A program made the position numbers and the translations under genes. The notes beneath the pieces were generated by a model. It was not told where the DNA came from and ran no database searches. It was given only the letters and a program-made list of their open reading frames with translations. Source: Polynucleobacter cosmopolitanus (GTDB lineage Bacteria; Pseudomonadota; Gammaproteobacteria; Burkholderiales; Burkholderiaceae). From it: a DNA stretch of 64,000 nt. Below, piece by piece: positions 24,201 to 33,866 of this stretch (positions within the stretch are counted from its first letter, which is position 1; every line of letters begins with the position of its first letter). The stretch spans positions 587,374-651,373 of the forward strand of contig NZ_NJGG01000001.1 of the NCBI RefSeq assembly GCF_002224225.1. Direction: 5' to 3'.

Positions 24201-25184
24201 ATGACTATGAATGACCCTAAAAATTACTCGTCCATTTCCGTTGAGCAAGTCTTAGAGCTCTACGAATTACCCATGAATGAATTGATGGCTCGCGCAGCGC
24301 AAGTCCATCAAAAAAACTTTCCAGAGGGTGATATTGAATTAGCAACATTGTTGTCAATCAAAACCGGCGGATGTCCTGAGGATTGCGGCTATTGTCCACA
24401 GGCAGCCAGATATCACACGGACGTCAAAGCCACTAAATTGATGGATGTTGAAGAAGTTTTGGCTGCCGCTAAAGCCGCCAAAGATGCAGGTTCTAATCGT
24501 TTTTGTATGGGCGCTGCTTGGCGCGAACCAAAAGATCGCGACATCGAAAAAGTTGTTGCCATGATCAAGGGTGTTAAGGATCTTGGTTTAGAAACGTGCG
24601 CCACCTTGGGCATGTTGGCTCCTGAACAAGCAAAAGCTTTGGGTGATGCTGGTCTTGACTATTACAACCACAATCTTGATACAAGTGAAGATTTCTATGG
24701 TTCTGTGATTAACACGCGTCAGTATCAAGATCGTTTAGATACATTACAAAGTGTGCGCAGTGCAGGCATGTCTGTGTGTTGTGGCGGCATCATTGGTATG
24801 GGCGAAACTCGTCGTCAACGTGCTGGATTGATTGCCAAGCTAGCGAACTTAAATCCATATCCTGAATCAGTGCCTATCAATCATTTGGTGCCAGTTCCTG
24901 GCACTCCATTAGAAGATCAAAAAGGTGTTGATCCTTTGGAGTTTGTGAGAACGATTGCGATTGCACGTATCACCATGCCAACAGCAAGAGTGCGTTTATC
25001 TGCAGGCCGTCAAGAATTGGGTCGACCAGTACAAGCGATGTGTTTCATGGCGGGTGCTAACTCAATTTTCTACGGTGATAAATTGCTCACAACCGACAAT
25101 CCCGAGGCAGACGCCGATCGTGAGCTATTGGCCGAACTAGGTTTAAAAACTAAAACAGCTTGTAAAACTGAAGTGCTTGTTTAA
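24201..25184 (+). CDS. bioB: Biotin synthase
   Basis: A 327-residue radical SAM enzyme inserting sulfur into dethiobiotin. The cluster motif [15 protein letters not shown] holds the three cysteines for the [4Fe-4S] cluster, followed by [15 protein letters not shown], the YNHNLDTS segment, [11 protein letters not shown] and SAGRQELG with the arginine that binds the [2Fe-2S] cluster. Starts at ATG 24201 or 24207 are both possible; no Shine-Dalgarno is seen. Only 39 bp separate it from the divergent binding-protein gene, so the two promoters must overlap. A 10-bp duplication beginning with the stop codon follows (25182-25201). Confidence 0.95.
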   Translation: MTMNDPKNYSSISVEQVLELYELPMNELMARAAQVHQKNFPEGDIELATLLSIKTGGCPEDCGYCPQAARYHTDVKATKLMDVEEVLAAAKAAKDAGSNRFCMGAAWREPKDRDIEKVVAMIKGVKDLGLETCATLGMLAPEQAKALGDAGLDYYNHNLDTSEDFYGSVINTRQYQDRLDTLQSVRSAGMSVCCGGIIGMGETRRQRAGLIAKLANLNPYPESVPINHLVPVPGTPLEDQKGVDPLEFVRTIAIARITMPTARVRLSAGRQELGRPVQAMCFMAGANSIFYGDKLLTTDNPEADADRELLAELGLKTKTACKTEVLV

Positions 25185-25228
25185 GCTTAACTAAGCTAAA
25201 CCCAGCCCAGCCCAACCTATTCGCTGGA

Positions 25229-26401
25229 TTAAAACTTGTGTCTTAATCCAGCGGTCACACCATACTGACTTCTTTGGCGATTGCCATTAGCAACACCATT
25301 TGAATTGCGGTGTTGATCCAAGAATCCATAGACATCCGTTTGTTTTGAGAGTTTATAAACGCTGGTTAAGACCAAGCTTTTATCTTTGTCGACCAGATGA
25401 CGACTCTTGTGATCGTGGTGTAATTTTGTATAGTGAGCAATGCCCAAATCCATCCTAGGGCTCAATTGATATTGCATGCCCCAAGCACTCACAAACACAT
25501 CAGATGCCAACTGATCTCGTTCCGGAGATGCATGATGACTGCTCTGTGAGATGCTGCCGCGTTGCATCGCAGGTAGCTTTGAGTGAGACATGCCGGTTTT
25601 TAATGTCCAGCGATGAAAGCGATATTCACCACCAATGTTGATGATCTTTGTTGAGCCCAATGATTGTGATGATTTAGCAGCAGTACCTGCTGATTTAGCA
25701 ATATCAATTTCAGTGAACGATCCACCCACAGACCAGTTGGCGTCACGATATTTCAAGCCGACTGCGGTGCTGCTGCCATGCTTCACTGAACCAACTTGAC
25801 TGCCACTTTGATAGCTCGCTAAAAACGTCACACGGTTAAGCTGATATTGATACTTGATAGTGCCATCAGAGCGATTGTGATTATTTTTCAAATCTCTGTA
25901 GCCACTCAAATAATGAATCAAACCTTTTTGATTCAAGTTATTCGTTGGATCAAAGTCTTTGATTGCATCGTATCCAACAGTGTTCTGACGACCCAGGGTT
26001 AGTTGACCTAAAGATTGGTTGCTGATGCCTAGATGCGCTTGGCGTCCAAAGAAACTTTTGTTGTCTGATTTTTTTCCATGAACTGATGTGTCGCTGGATG
26101 AATTGTTATCACCCGTGTTCATGTCAAAGCCAGTTTCTAGTTTGAAAAAAGTTTTATTACCACCACCTAAATTTTCTTCTCCTTTAAAGCCAAGGTGAGG
26201 TGCTGATAAACCTCCTGAATTGGCGCTCAACTGATAGTCTTTGCTGTTGCCCAGCTGATCTTTGCCTGCATGATTTTGAACTCTCATGCCAGCATCAACT
26301 GTGCCGTAGATGGTGACATTGGATTGAGCCTGGACACTTTTGATGACCAGTGGTGAAGCCATAAGGGACATCACCGCTACGCTGATGAGCGATTTCTTCA
26401 T
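25229..26401 (-). CDS. General trimeric porin (Gram-negative porin family)
   Basis: A 390-residue outer-membrane porin: a signal peptide ending in VQAQ (about residue 26), the mature start SNVTIYGTVDAGMRV that is very typical of beta-proteobacterial porins, LGFKGEENLGGGNKTFFKLETGF, SLGQLTLGRQNTVGYD, and a C-terminal strand ending in F (YGVTAGLRHKF) for BAM recognition. It should allow diffusion of small hydrophilic solutes. GGAG lies just upstream of the ATG. The leader holds two hairpins, and a perfect 11-bp inverted repeat (25222-25232 and 25243-25253) embraces the stop codon. Histidine and serine rich in its middle part. Confidence 0.93.
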   Translation of the reverse strand: MKKSLISVAVMSLMASPLVIKSVQAQSNVTIYGTVDAGMRVQNHAGKDQLGNSKDYQLSANSGGLSAPHLGFKGEENLGGGNKTFFKLETGFDMNTGDNNSSSDTSVHGKKSDNKSFFGRQAHLGISNQSLGQLTLGRQNTVGYDAIKDFDPTNNLNQKGLIHYLSGYRDLKNNHNRSDGTIKYQYQLNRVTFLASYQSGSQVGSVKHGSSTAVGLKYRDANWSVGGSFTEIDIAKSAGTAAKSSQSLGSTKIINIGGEYRFHRWTLKTGMSHSKLPAMQRGSISQSSHHASPERDQLASDVFVSAWGMQYQLSPRMDLGIAHYTKLHHDHKSRHLVDKDKSLVLTSVYKLSKQTDVYGFLDQHRNSNGVANGNRQRSQYGVTAGLRHKF

Positions 26402-26424
26402 TGTTTCTCCGTAAATGTAATGAT

Positions 26425-26475
26425 GTAAAAAAACAACAAACGACGTGTTTTTTTACAGGTTCTACATAAGAACCT
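26425..26475 (-). promoter_or_regulatory. Two hairpins in the porin leader
   Basis: GTAAAAAAACA (26425-26435) and TGTTTTTTTAC (26446-26456) form a perfect 11-bp inverted repeat with a 10-base spacer. Directly next to it AGGTTCT (26457-26463) and AGAACCT (26469-26475) form a second perfect repeat with a 5-base spacer. On the minus-strand message both would lie in the 5' leader of the porin, ending about 24 bases before the start codon. The remaining part of the 219-bp gap is AT-rich and carries no gene. Confidence 0.6.
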
Positions 26476-26620
26476 ATTTCAAAGATAACAATAAAGTTAT
26501 TAATAAACCAAGTTAACCATTAAAATTAAGGTTATTTATTGATTAAATGTTGTAATAAAGCAACAAAAAGCCCTGATTTTTGTCAAAACCAATAATTGTC
26601 TGAGCGTTTAAGATGTCCAC

Positions 26621-27274
26621 ATGAGTCAGTTTGCAAAATCATCCCAACATCCCATTGATGGTTTCATCATCGAATTTGATCGTGCTTTGAGATCAATCGT
26701 TGGTGCAACTCCAATGCGACGATCTGTTCCAGAGTCGTCAACGATGAATGAATCTGAATTAAGCGCTGAAGAAAAAAAACATGCTGCGGGTTTGATGCGC
26801 GTGAATCATGTTGGTGAAGTTTGTGCGCAAGCCTTGTATCAATCACAAAAGTTACACGCTAAAAGTGATGACTTAAAAAATAAATTAGAGCATGCAGCCA
26901 TTGAGGAAGAAGACCACCTGGCTTGGTGCGAGAGGCGATTGGAAGAACTAGATTCTCATCCAAGTTTACTCAATCCTGTGTGGTATGCGGGATCATTTGT
27001 GCTTGGTTCAATCGCTGGTTTGGCTGGCGACAAAATCAGTTTAGGTTTTGTTGCTGAAACAGAAAAACAAGTGGAGCATCATCTGGATGATCACTTAAAA
27101 GAATTGCCAAGCAATGATCATCGCTCGCGCGCGATTGTTGCTCAAATGCGTGCTGATGAAATTGCACATGGACAAATGGCGATTCAAGAGGGTGGTGTTG
27201 AATTACCAAGCGCTGTTCAAGAGGTCATGAAAACAATGGCCAAAGTAATGACCGTCACAGCTTATCGCATTTAA
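26621..27274 (+). CDS. coq7: Demethoxyubiquinone hydroxylase (Coq7 type)
   Basis: A 217-residue di-iron hydroxylase of ubiquinone synthesis, the oxygen-dependent alternative to UbiF. Iron-ligand motifs are [42 protein letters not shown] and DEIAHG, i.e. two E-x-x-H pairs and two further Glu. A bacterial N-terminal extension of about 55 residues precedes the domain, as is usual in beta-proteobacteria. Membrane association is by surface helices. Lone gene before the dcw cluster. Confidence 0.95.
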   Translation: MSQFAKSSQHPIDGFIIEFDRALRSIVGATPMRRSVPESSTMNESELSAEEKKHAAGLMRVNHVGEVCAQALYQSQKLHAKSDDLKNKLEHAAIEEEDHLAWCERRLEELDSHPSLLNPVWYAGSFVLGSIAGLAGDKISLGFVAETEKQVEHHLDDHLKELPSNDHRSRAIVAQMRADEIAHGQMAIQEGGVELPSAVQEVMKTMAKVMTVTAYRI

Positions 27275-27407
27275 CCCTAAGCTAACTTCTTAAGAGTATT
27301 TTCCACCCCCATGTTTTTATTGAATTTTTACTCTTAAAATAGTATCAACATGCGCGTCTAAGTGCTTGTTCTAAATAAAGAAATTACAAAAAAAGTACCC
27401 AAAACAC

Positions 27408-27436
27408 TTGACCATGAATTACGCATCCTCTAAAGT
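27408..27436 (+). promoter_or_regulatory. Sigma70-type promoter of the dcw cluster
   Basis: TTGACC (27408-27413) and TAAAGT (27431-27436) are separated by 17 bp. Transcription would start near 27443, giving a leader of about 26 bases. The -10 element overlaps the first MraZ repeat. Confidence 0.6.
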
Positions 27437-27461
27437 GGGGAAAAGTGTGAAAAAGTGGGGA
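27435..27461 (+). promoter_or_regulatory. MraZ-binding repeats
   Basis: Three direct repeats at an exact 10-bp period start at 27435, 27445 and 27455: GTGGGGA, GTGTGAA and GTGGGGA. This is the arrangement known for MraZ autoregulation (TGGGN units with 5-base gaps in E. coli). The last repeat also supplies the GGGGA Shine-Dalgarno of mraZ, seven bases before its GTG start. Confidence 0.85.
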
Positions 27462-27468
27462 AATATTC

Positions 27469-27897
27469 GTGTTTCAAGGAGCTTCTGCATTAACTCTCGA
27501 TGCCAAGGGTCGCATGTCGATTCCTGCGAAGCATCGTGACGCCTTGCAATTACAGGGCGAAGGCAGAGTCACACTCACAAAACACCCCGATGGTTGCTTG
27601 TTACTTTTCCCTCGATCAGAGTGGGAAGCATTCAGAGCGCGCATCGCACAATTGCCAATGGACGCACATTGGTGGCGCCGCATATTTTTAGGTAATGCTT
27701 CTGACATCGAGATGGATGGATCCGGTCGAATTTTGGTGACACCAGAATTAAGAGCAGCCGCAAATGTTGAGCGAGATGTGATGCTCTTAGGAATGGGCAG
27801 TCACTTCGAATTATGGGATGCCGCAACGTATGCACAAAAAGAGCAAGTTGCAATTGCACAAGGCATGCCAGATGCTCTCAAGCAATTTTCCTTCTGA
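27469..27897 (+). CDS. mraZ: Transcriptional regulator MraZ
   Basis: A 142-residue protein with two SpoVT/AbrB-like domains, the first with [17 protein letters not shown] and the second with [17 protein letters not shown], each carrying the DxxGRxxxP-type signature. MraZ forms a ring and binds the repeats in front of its own operon; in E. coli it represses the dcw cluster. The GTG start is supported by the adjacent GGGGA and by the family's usual MFQGASAL beginning. First gene of the cluster. Confidence 0.96.
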   Translation: MFQGASALTLDAKGRMSIPAKHRDALQLQGEGRVTLTKHPDGCLLLFPRSEWEAFRARIAQLPMDAHWWRRIFLGNASDIEMDGSGRILVTPELRAAANVERDVMLLGMGSHFELWDAATYAQKEQVAIAQGMPDALKQFSF

Positions 27898-27909
27898 TGT
27901 TGGCCGACC

Positions 27910-28863
27910 ATGACATTTACCCATCGCCCAGTATTACTGGCCGAGGCAGTCACCTCGGTATTGGGAGAAACGACATCATCGGAACAACAATCAATCACCA
28001 TCATCGATGGAACATTTGGTCGCGGTGGTCACAGCCGAGAAATACTCAAGCATCTCAATCAACATTCAAAGTTGATTGCATTCGACAAAGATCTTCAAGC
28101 GATTGCAGAAGCAAAAACAATTCAAGATCCACGCTTTCAAATCATTCACGAGAGCTTTGCATCAATGGCAGAGCAAGTTCCAAGCGACTCTATCGATGGC
28201 GTGCTCTTGGATCTGGGAATCAGCTCTCCACAAATCGACGATCCGAGTCGTGGTTTTTCATTTCGAGGCGATGGTCCATTGGATATGCGGATGGACACCA
28301 CTCGTGGACAGAGTGCTGCGGAATGGTTAGCAGTGGCAGAACAAAAAGACATAGCGAGGGTCATTAAAGAGTATGGGGAAGAACGGTTTGCTTTACAGAT
28401 TGCAAAGGCGATTGTTGCTCGCAGAGAGCAAGGCGATTCCCTCACTAGGACAGGAGAGCTCGCGTCGCTCGTGGCTGGTGTCGTCCGCACCCGCGAAGCG
28501 GGCCAAGATCCGGCCACGCGCACCTTTCAAGCTATACGGATTTATATCAACCAAGAACTCACCGACTTGGAGGGTGGGTTGAGAGCAGCTTTTCACTGTC
28601 TCAAGCCAGGCGGCCTATTGGCCGTCATCAGCTTTCATTCTTTAGAAGATCGAATCGTGAAGCAGTTCATGCAAGGTTTATCTAAGGTGTCAGTGCCAAG
28701 AGGTTTACCTTTGACTGAAAAACAAATGCCAAAGCCATTGGCAGAATTATTAGGGCGCATCAAACCAAGCGAGGAAGAGGTTAAAGAAAATCCACGCGCG
28801 CGATCAGCGATTTTGAGAGTGATGCGAAAAATAAAGAGTGTTCCAGAGGGAGCTATTTCGTGA
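27910..28863 (+). CDS. rsmH: 16S rRNA (cytosine-1402-N4)-methyltransferase
   Basis: A 317-residue SAM-dependent methyltransferase (MraW). The SAM motif [16 protein letters not shown], the [21 protein letters not shown] signature in two parts, and [13 protein letters not shown] are all present. It methylates C1402 in the decoding centre of 16S rRNA. It begins 12 bases after mraZ and its stop codon overlaps the ftsL GTG start (GTGA). Confidence 0.97.
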   Translation: MTFTHRPVLLAEAVTSVLGETTSSEQQSITIIDGTFGRGGHSREILKHLNQHSKLIAFDKDLQAIAEAKTIQDPRFQIIHESFASMAEQVPSDSIDGVLLDLGISSPQIDDPSRGFSFRGDGPLDMRMDTTRGQSAAEWLAVAEQKDIARVIKEYGEERFALQIAKAIVARREQGDSLTRTGELASLVAGVVRTREAGQDPATRTFQAIRIYINQELTDLEGGLRAAFHCLKPGGLLAVISFHSLEDRIVKQFMQGLSKVSVPRGLPLTEKQMPKPLAELLGRIKPSEEEVKENPRARSAILRVMRKIKSVPEGAIS

Positions 28864-29123
28864 ATCGCTCCACCATCATTCTTCTGATTATTTTGATGCT
28901 GTGCTCATTGTCTTTGGTGGCCGCTCAACAAAAAACCAGGTCACTGTATGTGGCTCTTGAAAGAGCTCAAACTGAAGAGCGACGTTTGAATCAAGAATGG
29001 CTTCGCTTGGAATATGAGCAAAGAAATTTATCCAAGTCTTCTCGGATCACAGACATCGCTCGCAAGCAATTGAAGATGCAAGCGATCAATCCTGGTCGCA
29101 CGCAATATGTGGTGGTTGATTAA
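28860..29123 (+). CDS. ftsL: Cell division protein FtsL
   Basis: An 87-residue bitopic protein: a short cytoplasmic N-terminus, one membrane helix ([17 protein letters not shown], about residues 6-22), then a periplasmic coiled-coil with heptads through [20 protein letters not shown]. FtsL forms the FtsQLB complex. Identity rests on size, topology and position between rsmH and ftsI. The GTG start is fixed by the 4-base overlap with rsmH. Confidence 0.93.
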   Translation: MNRSTIILLIILMLCSLSLVAAQQKTRSLYVALERAQTEERRLNQEWLRLEYEQRNLSKSSRITDIARKQLKMQAINPGRTQYVVVD

Positions 29124-30883
29124 TGGCGCAGGTATCTTTTTCTTCCACGCCTAATTTGGTCTTGCGCTTGCCTATGTGGCGCTCAAGACTCATTTTGTTT
29201 TTAATCTTCATTGGTTTTATTGCATTGGTGGTGCGTGCAGTCTGGGTGCAGGGCTTTGGTAATTCCTTTTATGAAGAAAAAGGTAATAAGGCAACTTTGC
29301 GTTCTATTGAAATGCCTGCAAGCCGCGGAAAAATTTTAGATCGTCATGGTGAGGTTTTGGCAACAAGCTTGTTGGCCAAAGCCATCATTGCATTCCCTGA
29401 TGCGATTCCTGAAGATTTGTCTAAAGAGAAAATTTCACAACTGGCTAAATTGCTAGAAATCAGTGAATCAGAGTTGCGTAAAAAATTTGCTTCTGAAAGA
29501 AACCAAGTTTTCTTAAAGCGCCAAGTTGATTTAGATGTGGCAAAGCAAATTAAAGAATTAGGTATTCCTGGTATTGCACAAAACAATGAATACAAGCGCT
29601 TGTATCCAGAGGGTGAAGCCATGGCTCACATCGTTGGTTTCACGAACGTTGAAGATCGTGGTCAAGAGGGCATGGAGCTGGCAAAAGAAAAAGAGTTGGC
29701 TGGCCAACCTGGTCGTCGTCGTGTGATTCAAGATCGATTAGGGCGTTACGTTGAGGGTTTGGGAATTATTAGTCCACCTAAAGATGGCGCTGACTTGCAG
29801 TTATCGATAGACAGTAAAGTTCAGTTTTTAGCTTTTAATGAATTGAAAGCCATTGCAGAAAAGCACCGTGCCAAAGCAGCTGGTGCCGTTGTGTTGGATG
29901 TCCAGACTGGTGAAGTTTTAGCATTGGCTAACTGGCCAACATACAACCCAAATTCAAGAACTAATTTGAGTGGTGAGCAATTAAGAAATCGAGTGCTCAC
30001 CGATACATTTGAGCCTGGCTCAACCATGAAGCCTTTTGCGATTTCCTTGGCCCTAGAAAAAGGTTTGGTTCAACCAAATACTTCTATGCCTATTGGTAAA
30101 TCGATGGTGATTGGTAAAAAAGCCATCACTGACACGCACCCTTATCCAGTGTTAACTGTTTCAGAAGTTGTGCAAAAGTCGAGCAACATTGGCACCGTGA
30201 AAATGGCCATGCAGTTGCAGCCCCAAGAAATGTGGGAAATGTTCCAAGCGATTGGCTTAGGCCAAGCACCTAATTTGGGTTTCCCAGGGGCAGTTGCTGG
30301 AAGATTAAGACCATATAAAAATTGGGTGCCCATTGAGCAAGCCACAATGTCCTACGGCTATGGCTTATCTGCTTCCTTATTCCAAATGGCTCGTGCCTAC
30401 AGTATTTTTGCGCGAGATGGTGAGCTTGTACCCGCCACCATTTATAAGACGAGTGGTGTTCCAAAAGGCACGCAAGTGATCTCTGCTAAGACAGCCATAC
30501 AAATGAGAGAGATGTTAGAGCTTGTCACTCAGACGGGTGGTACCGCAACCAATGCTCAAACCATGGGTTACCGGGTGGGTGGTAAAACTGGTACTGCTCA
30601 CAAGGTTGAAGGTAAAGGTTACGCAAGTAATAAATACCGAGGCTTTTTTGTGGGCATGGCTCCGATGAGCGCTCCAAGAATTGTGGTGGCTGTGATGGTT
30701 GATGAGCCAAGCGCCGGTGGTTATTACGGTGGTGTTGTGGCAGCACCTGCATTTGCAAACATTGTTGCAGGTACCTTGCGTACCATGAATGTTTTACCTG
30801 ATGCAGCAGTCAAGCAAATGGTCGATAAAGAATTACAGCTTGGACCAAATGGTTCAACGCAAAAGGTGTCATTGAGCAGATGA
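29123..30883 (+). CDS. ftsI: Septal peptidoglycan transpeptidase FtsI (PBP3)
   Basis: A 586-residue class B penicillin-binding protein: one N-terminal membrane anchor (residues 20-42), a pedestal dimerisation domain with RGKILDRHGEVLA, and a transpeptidase domain with the active-site serine in GSTMKP, the SSN motif in KSSNIG and the KTG motif in GGKTGTA. It cross-links septal peptidoglycan with FtsW as partner glycosyltransferase. The ATG shares one base with the ftsL stop (TAATG). Confidence 0.96.
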   Translation: MAQVSFSSTPNLVLRLPMWRSRLILFLIFIGFIALVVRAVWVQGFGNSFYEEKGNKATLRSIEMPASRGKILDRHGEVLATSLLAKAIIAFPDAIPEDLSKEKISQLAKLLEISESELRKKFASERNQVFLKRQVDLDVAKQIKELGIPGIAQNNEYKRLYPEGEAMAHIVGFTNVEDRGQEGMELAKEKELAGQPGRRRVIQDRLGRYVEGLGIISPPKDGADLQLSIDSKVQFLAFNELKAIAEKHRAKAAGAVVLDVQTGEVLALANWPTYNPNSRTNLSGEQLRNRVLTDTFEPGSTMKPFAISLALEKGLVQPNTSMPIGKSMVIGKKAITDTHPYPVLTVSEVVQKSSNIGTVKMAMQLQPQEMWEMFQAIGLGQAPNLGFPGAVAGRLRPYKNWVPIEQATMSYGYGLSASLFQMARAYSIFARDGELVPATIYKTSGVPKGTQVISAKTAIQMREMLELVTQTGGTATNAQTMGYRVGGKTGTAHKVEGKGYASNKYRGFFVGMAPMSAPRIVVAVMVDEPSAGGYYGGVVAAPAFANIVAGTLRTMNVLPDAAVKQMVDKELQLGPNGSTQKVSLSR

Positions 30884-32439
30884 ACGCCATGTTACCAATC
30901 AACTCCATCCCTCTTGAATCATTGCTCAGTGAGCATGTAAAGCCTGGTGCTCATATGACATCAGACACAAGAGCATTGAAGGCTGGAGATGTGATGTTGG
31001 CTTATCCAGTGGGGAATAGTCGGCAGTTAACAGATAACCGTGTTCACATTGCGCAAGCATTGAGTTTGGGTGCTGCATTGGTGTTGTATGAGCCCAGTGA
31101 CCTGACTGAAGAATTAAAAATAGTATGCAAAGATAAACGTTGCGTTGCCGTGAATGATTTGGCTGAGCAGGCTGGAGAAATTGCAGCGAATTGGTATGGT
31201 CATGCTAGTCAATCAATGAGAGTGATTGGTATTACTGGCACCAATGGCAAAACAACGGTCAGTCAGTGGTTATCACAAGCATTGCACAGTGCTGATCACC
31301 CATCTGGTGTGATTGGTACTCTGGGTGCTGGGCTTGTGAATGATTTGACCATGACTGGTTTTACAACACCTGATGCCGCACGCATTCAAGGTTTGCTAAA
31401 AGAAATTCAAGGGCGCGGTGCGCACAGCGTGGCTGTGGAAGTGTCTTCACATGCTTTAGATCAAGGCCGTGTGAATGGCACTTGCTTTGATACTGTTGTG
31501 ATCACCAACTTGAGTCAAGATCACCTGGATTACCACGGTGATATGAAAGAGTATGCGGCTGCTAAAAAGAGGATATTGGATTTGCCAGGAGTTAAGCATG
31601 TCGTGGTGAATGCTGATGATTCTTTTGGCCAAGAGTGCTTGCAGTATTTGGCAAAAAAGATGGGTGATGCTGATATCACCGTTTGGGCTTATGCCAAAAA
31701 ATCAGAAAATTTATTATCTTTGCCGTGTTTTGCAAAACAATCATTTAGAAAACTACTTGCCACTGATCTTCAGATGAATGATCAAGGCATGAAGTTTCAG
31801 CTCATCGTGGATGGTGAGGATGCGGGTTTGATGCAAACTCGCATGGTGGGTGCTTTTAATGTCAGCAATGCTTTGGCGGTATTTGCCTGTTTATTGGCTG
31901 GCGGAAAAACTATCAAGAGTGCTAAAAATTCTATCGAGGCATTGCAAGCTGTCCAGGGGCGCATGGAATTAGTTTCTCGAGCAACTGCTCAGCAGCCCAT
32001 GGCAGTGATTGATTTTGCGCATACCCCTGATGCTCTAGAGCAAGTGCTTAAAACATTGCGCGATATTGCAGAGCAAAGAGCTGGTCAGCTTTGGTGTGTG
32101 TTTGGTTGTGGCGGTGATCGTGATCCACTGAAGCGACCAATCATGGGTCGGATTGCAGAAAGCATCGCTGATCATGTGATGGTGACGAGTGACAATCCTC
32201 GCAGCGAAGTGCCAGAAAAAATCATGGCTGATATCTTGAGTGGTTTCGAGGTGCCAGAGAAGGCGCAAGTGAATGCTGATCGTGCCACGGCCATCTTGCA
32301 AACAATCAGACAAGCCAAGCCAGAAGACGTGATTTTAATTGCGGGCAAAGGTCACGAAGAAACTCAAGAGATCGCCGGTAAAAAACATCCATTCTCTGAT
32401 CGAGTGCATGTGCAATTGGCCATGGGAGGTGTTGCCTGA
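30880..32439 (+). CDS. murE: UDP-MurNAc-tripeptide synthetase (meso-diaminopimelate ligase)
   Basis: A 519-residue Mur ligase adding the third amino acid to the stem peptide. The ATP loop is GITGTNGKTTVSQWL; the carbamylated-lysine region and the C-terminal segment SDNPRSE are present. DNPR is the signature of enzymes that select meso-diaminopimelate, as expected for a Gram-negative cell. It overlaps ftsI by four bases (ATGA). Confidence 0.96.
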   Translation: MNAMLPINSIPLESLLSEHVKPGAHMTSDTRALKAGDVMLAYPVGNSRQLTDNRVHIAQALSLGAALVLYEPSDLTEELKIVCKDKRCVAVNDLAEQAGEIAANWYGHASQSMRVIGITGTNGKTTVSQWLSQALHSADHPSGVIGTLGAGLVNDLTMTGFTTPDAARIQGLLKEIQGRGAHSVAVEVSSHALDQGRVNGTCFDTVVITNLSQDHLDYHGDMKEYAAAKKRILDLPGVKHVVVNADDSFGQECLQYLAKKMGDADITVWAYAKKSENLLSLPCFAKQSFRKLLATDLQMNDQGMKFQLIVDGEDAGLMQTRMVGAFNVSNALAVFACLLAGGKTIKSAKNSIEALQAVQGRMELVSRATAQQPMAVIDFAHTPDALEQVLKTLRDIAEQRAGQLWCVFGCGGDRDPLKRPIMGRIAESIADHVMVTSDNPRSEVPEKIMADILSGFEVPEKAQVNADRATAILQTIRQAKPEDVILIAGKGHEETQEIAGKKHPFSDRVHVQLAMGGVA

Positions 32440-33866
32440 TGAGCCTCAATATGCAACATATGCCTTTATCGATGATTTCAGAGTTTTTGCCAGATGCTCA
32501 GTTGTTGAACATGCCATCGTCTGATCAAGCTATCAAACGATTCATCAGTGATAGTCGTCAAGTCGTAGCTGGCGATGTATTCATTGCTTTGCGCGGTGAG
32601 AAATTCGATGCACACGACTTTTTAAGTGACGTGCAAACCAAAGGAGCGCTGGCTTGCTTGGTGAGTTCAGTTGAGAAATTACCTCAAGACTTTCCAGCGG
32701 TTGTGGTCAAAGACACTCAAGAAGCTTTACAAATCTTATCAAGCAGATGGAAGCAATACTGCAGCCAGCACAACTTAAAGCAAGTGGTGATTGTGACAGG
32801 CAGTAATGGCAAAACAACGGTGAAGGGCATGATCCAAAGTATTTTTGAGGCAGCCGTTAGTGTTGATAAAGCGCTTGCAACACAGGGTAACTTCAATAAT
32901 GAGATTGGCCTACCTTTGACGCTTTTGCGCCTTGATTTGAATCATGAGTTGGCAGTCATTGAGCTTGGTATGAACCATCCTGGTGAAACGGCCTTATTAG
33001 CAAATATTGCAAAACCAACAATTGCACTCATTAACAATGCTCAACGTGAACATCAAGAGTTCATGGAAACCGTCGATGCTGTTGCGAAAGAGCATGCTTT
33101 GGCAATCGAGGCTTTACCTGAAAATGGGGTGGCTGTTTATCCAGCTGATTCTGAATACAGTACGTTTTGGAAAAAAATCGCCAAGCAACGAGCAGTGATC
33201 GATTTTGCATTCAATCAAACAGCCACTGTTTGGGGTGAGTGGCTTAATCAAGCCACTGGTCAGATGGCGATTCATACGCCACAAGGTGACATCAAAGTGA
33301 TGTTAAAGATTATGGGAGATCACAACGCTTGCAATGCTGTTGCTGCATCTGCCGTGGCAATTGCGACGGGGATATCTCCAGTAATGATTCAAGCAGGATT
33401 GGAATCATTCCAGCCTGTGAATGGAAGAATGCAAAAGCATTCACTGAACAATGACATCACTGTCATTGATGATAGTTACAACGCCAATCCTGATTCTGTT
33501 CGAGCGGCCATTGATGTTTTATCCAATATCAAAACAGCCGCTTGGCTTGTTTTAGGTGATATGGGTGAAGTGGGTAATCAAGGACCAGAATTCCATCGCG
33601 AAGTTGGTCATTACGCTGGCGAAAAAGGCATTCAAAAATTATTTGCTTTGGGTGACTTGAGTAAAGAAGCTGTTCTTGCTTATCAAGCCTCTGCCACTCA
33701 GGGAAATATGGCGCAGCACTTTGCTGATGTTGCAGAGCTTTGCACAGAGTTGAATAAATCATTGCACGCAAGAAAAAATCATGAAGAAGTGACGCTTTTG
33801 GTTAAGGGATCGCGCTTTATGCGCATGGAAAGAGTCGTTAAAGCTCTCGCAGAGGAGATGCACTGA
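32439..33866 (+). CDS. murF: UDP-MurNAc-tripeptide-D-Ala-D-Ala ligase
   Basis: A 475-residue Mur ligase that adds D-Ala-D-Ala. It shows the substrate-recognition start [20 protein letters not shown], the ATP loop [26 protein letters not shown], and [14 protein letters not shown]. It is joined to murE by TGATG and to mraY in the same way. Complete; typical length for the family. Confidence 0.96.
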   Translation: MSLNMQHMPLSMISEFLPDAQLLNMPSSDQAIKRFISDSRQVVAGDVFIALRGEKFDAHDFLSDVQTKGALACLVSSVEKLPQDFPAVVVKDTQEALQILSSRWKQYCSQHNLKQVVIVTGSNGKTTVKGMIQSIFEAAVSVDKALATQGNFNNEIGLPLTLLRLDLNHELAVIELGMNHPGETALLANIAKPTIALINNAQREHQEFMETVDAVAKEHALAIEALPENGVAVYPADSEYSTFWKKIAKQRAVIDFAFNQTATVWGEWLNQATGQMAIHTPQGDIKVMLKIMGDHNACNAVAASAVAIATGISPVMIQAGLESFQPVNGRMQKHSLNNDITVIDDSYNANPDSVRAAIDVLSNIKTAAWLVLGDMGEVGNQGPEFHREVGHYAGEKGIQKLFALGDLSKEAVLAYQASATQGNMAQHFADVAELCTELNKSLHARKNHEEVTLLVKGSRFMRMERVVKALAEEMH

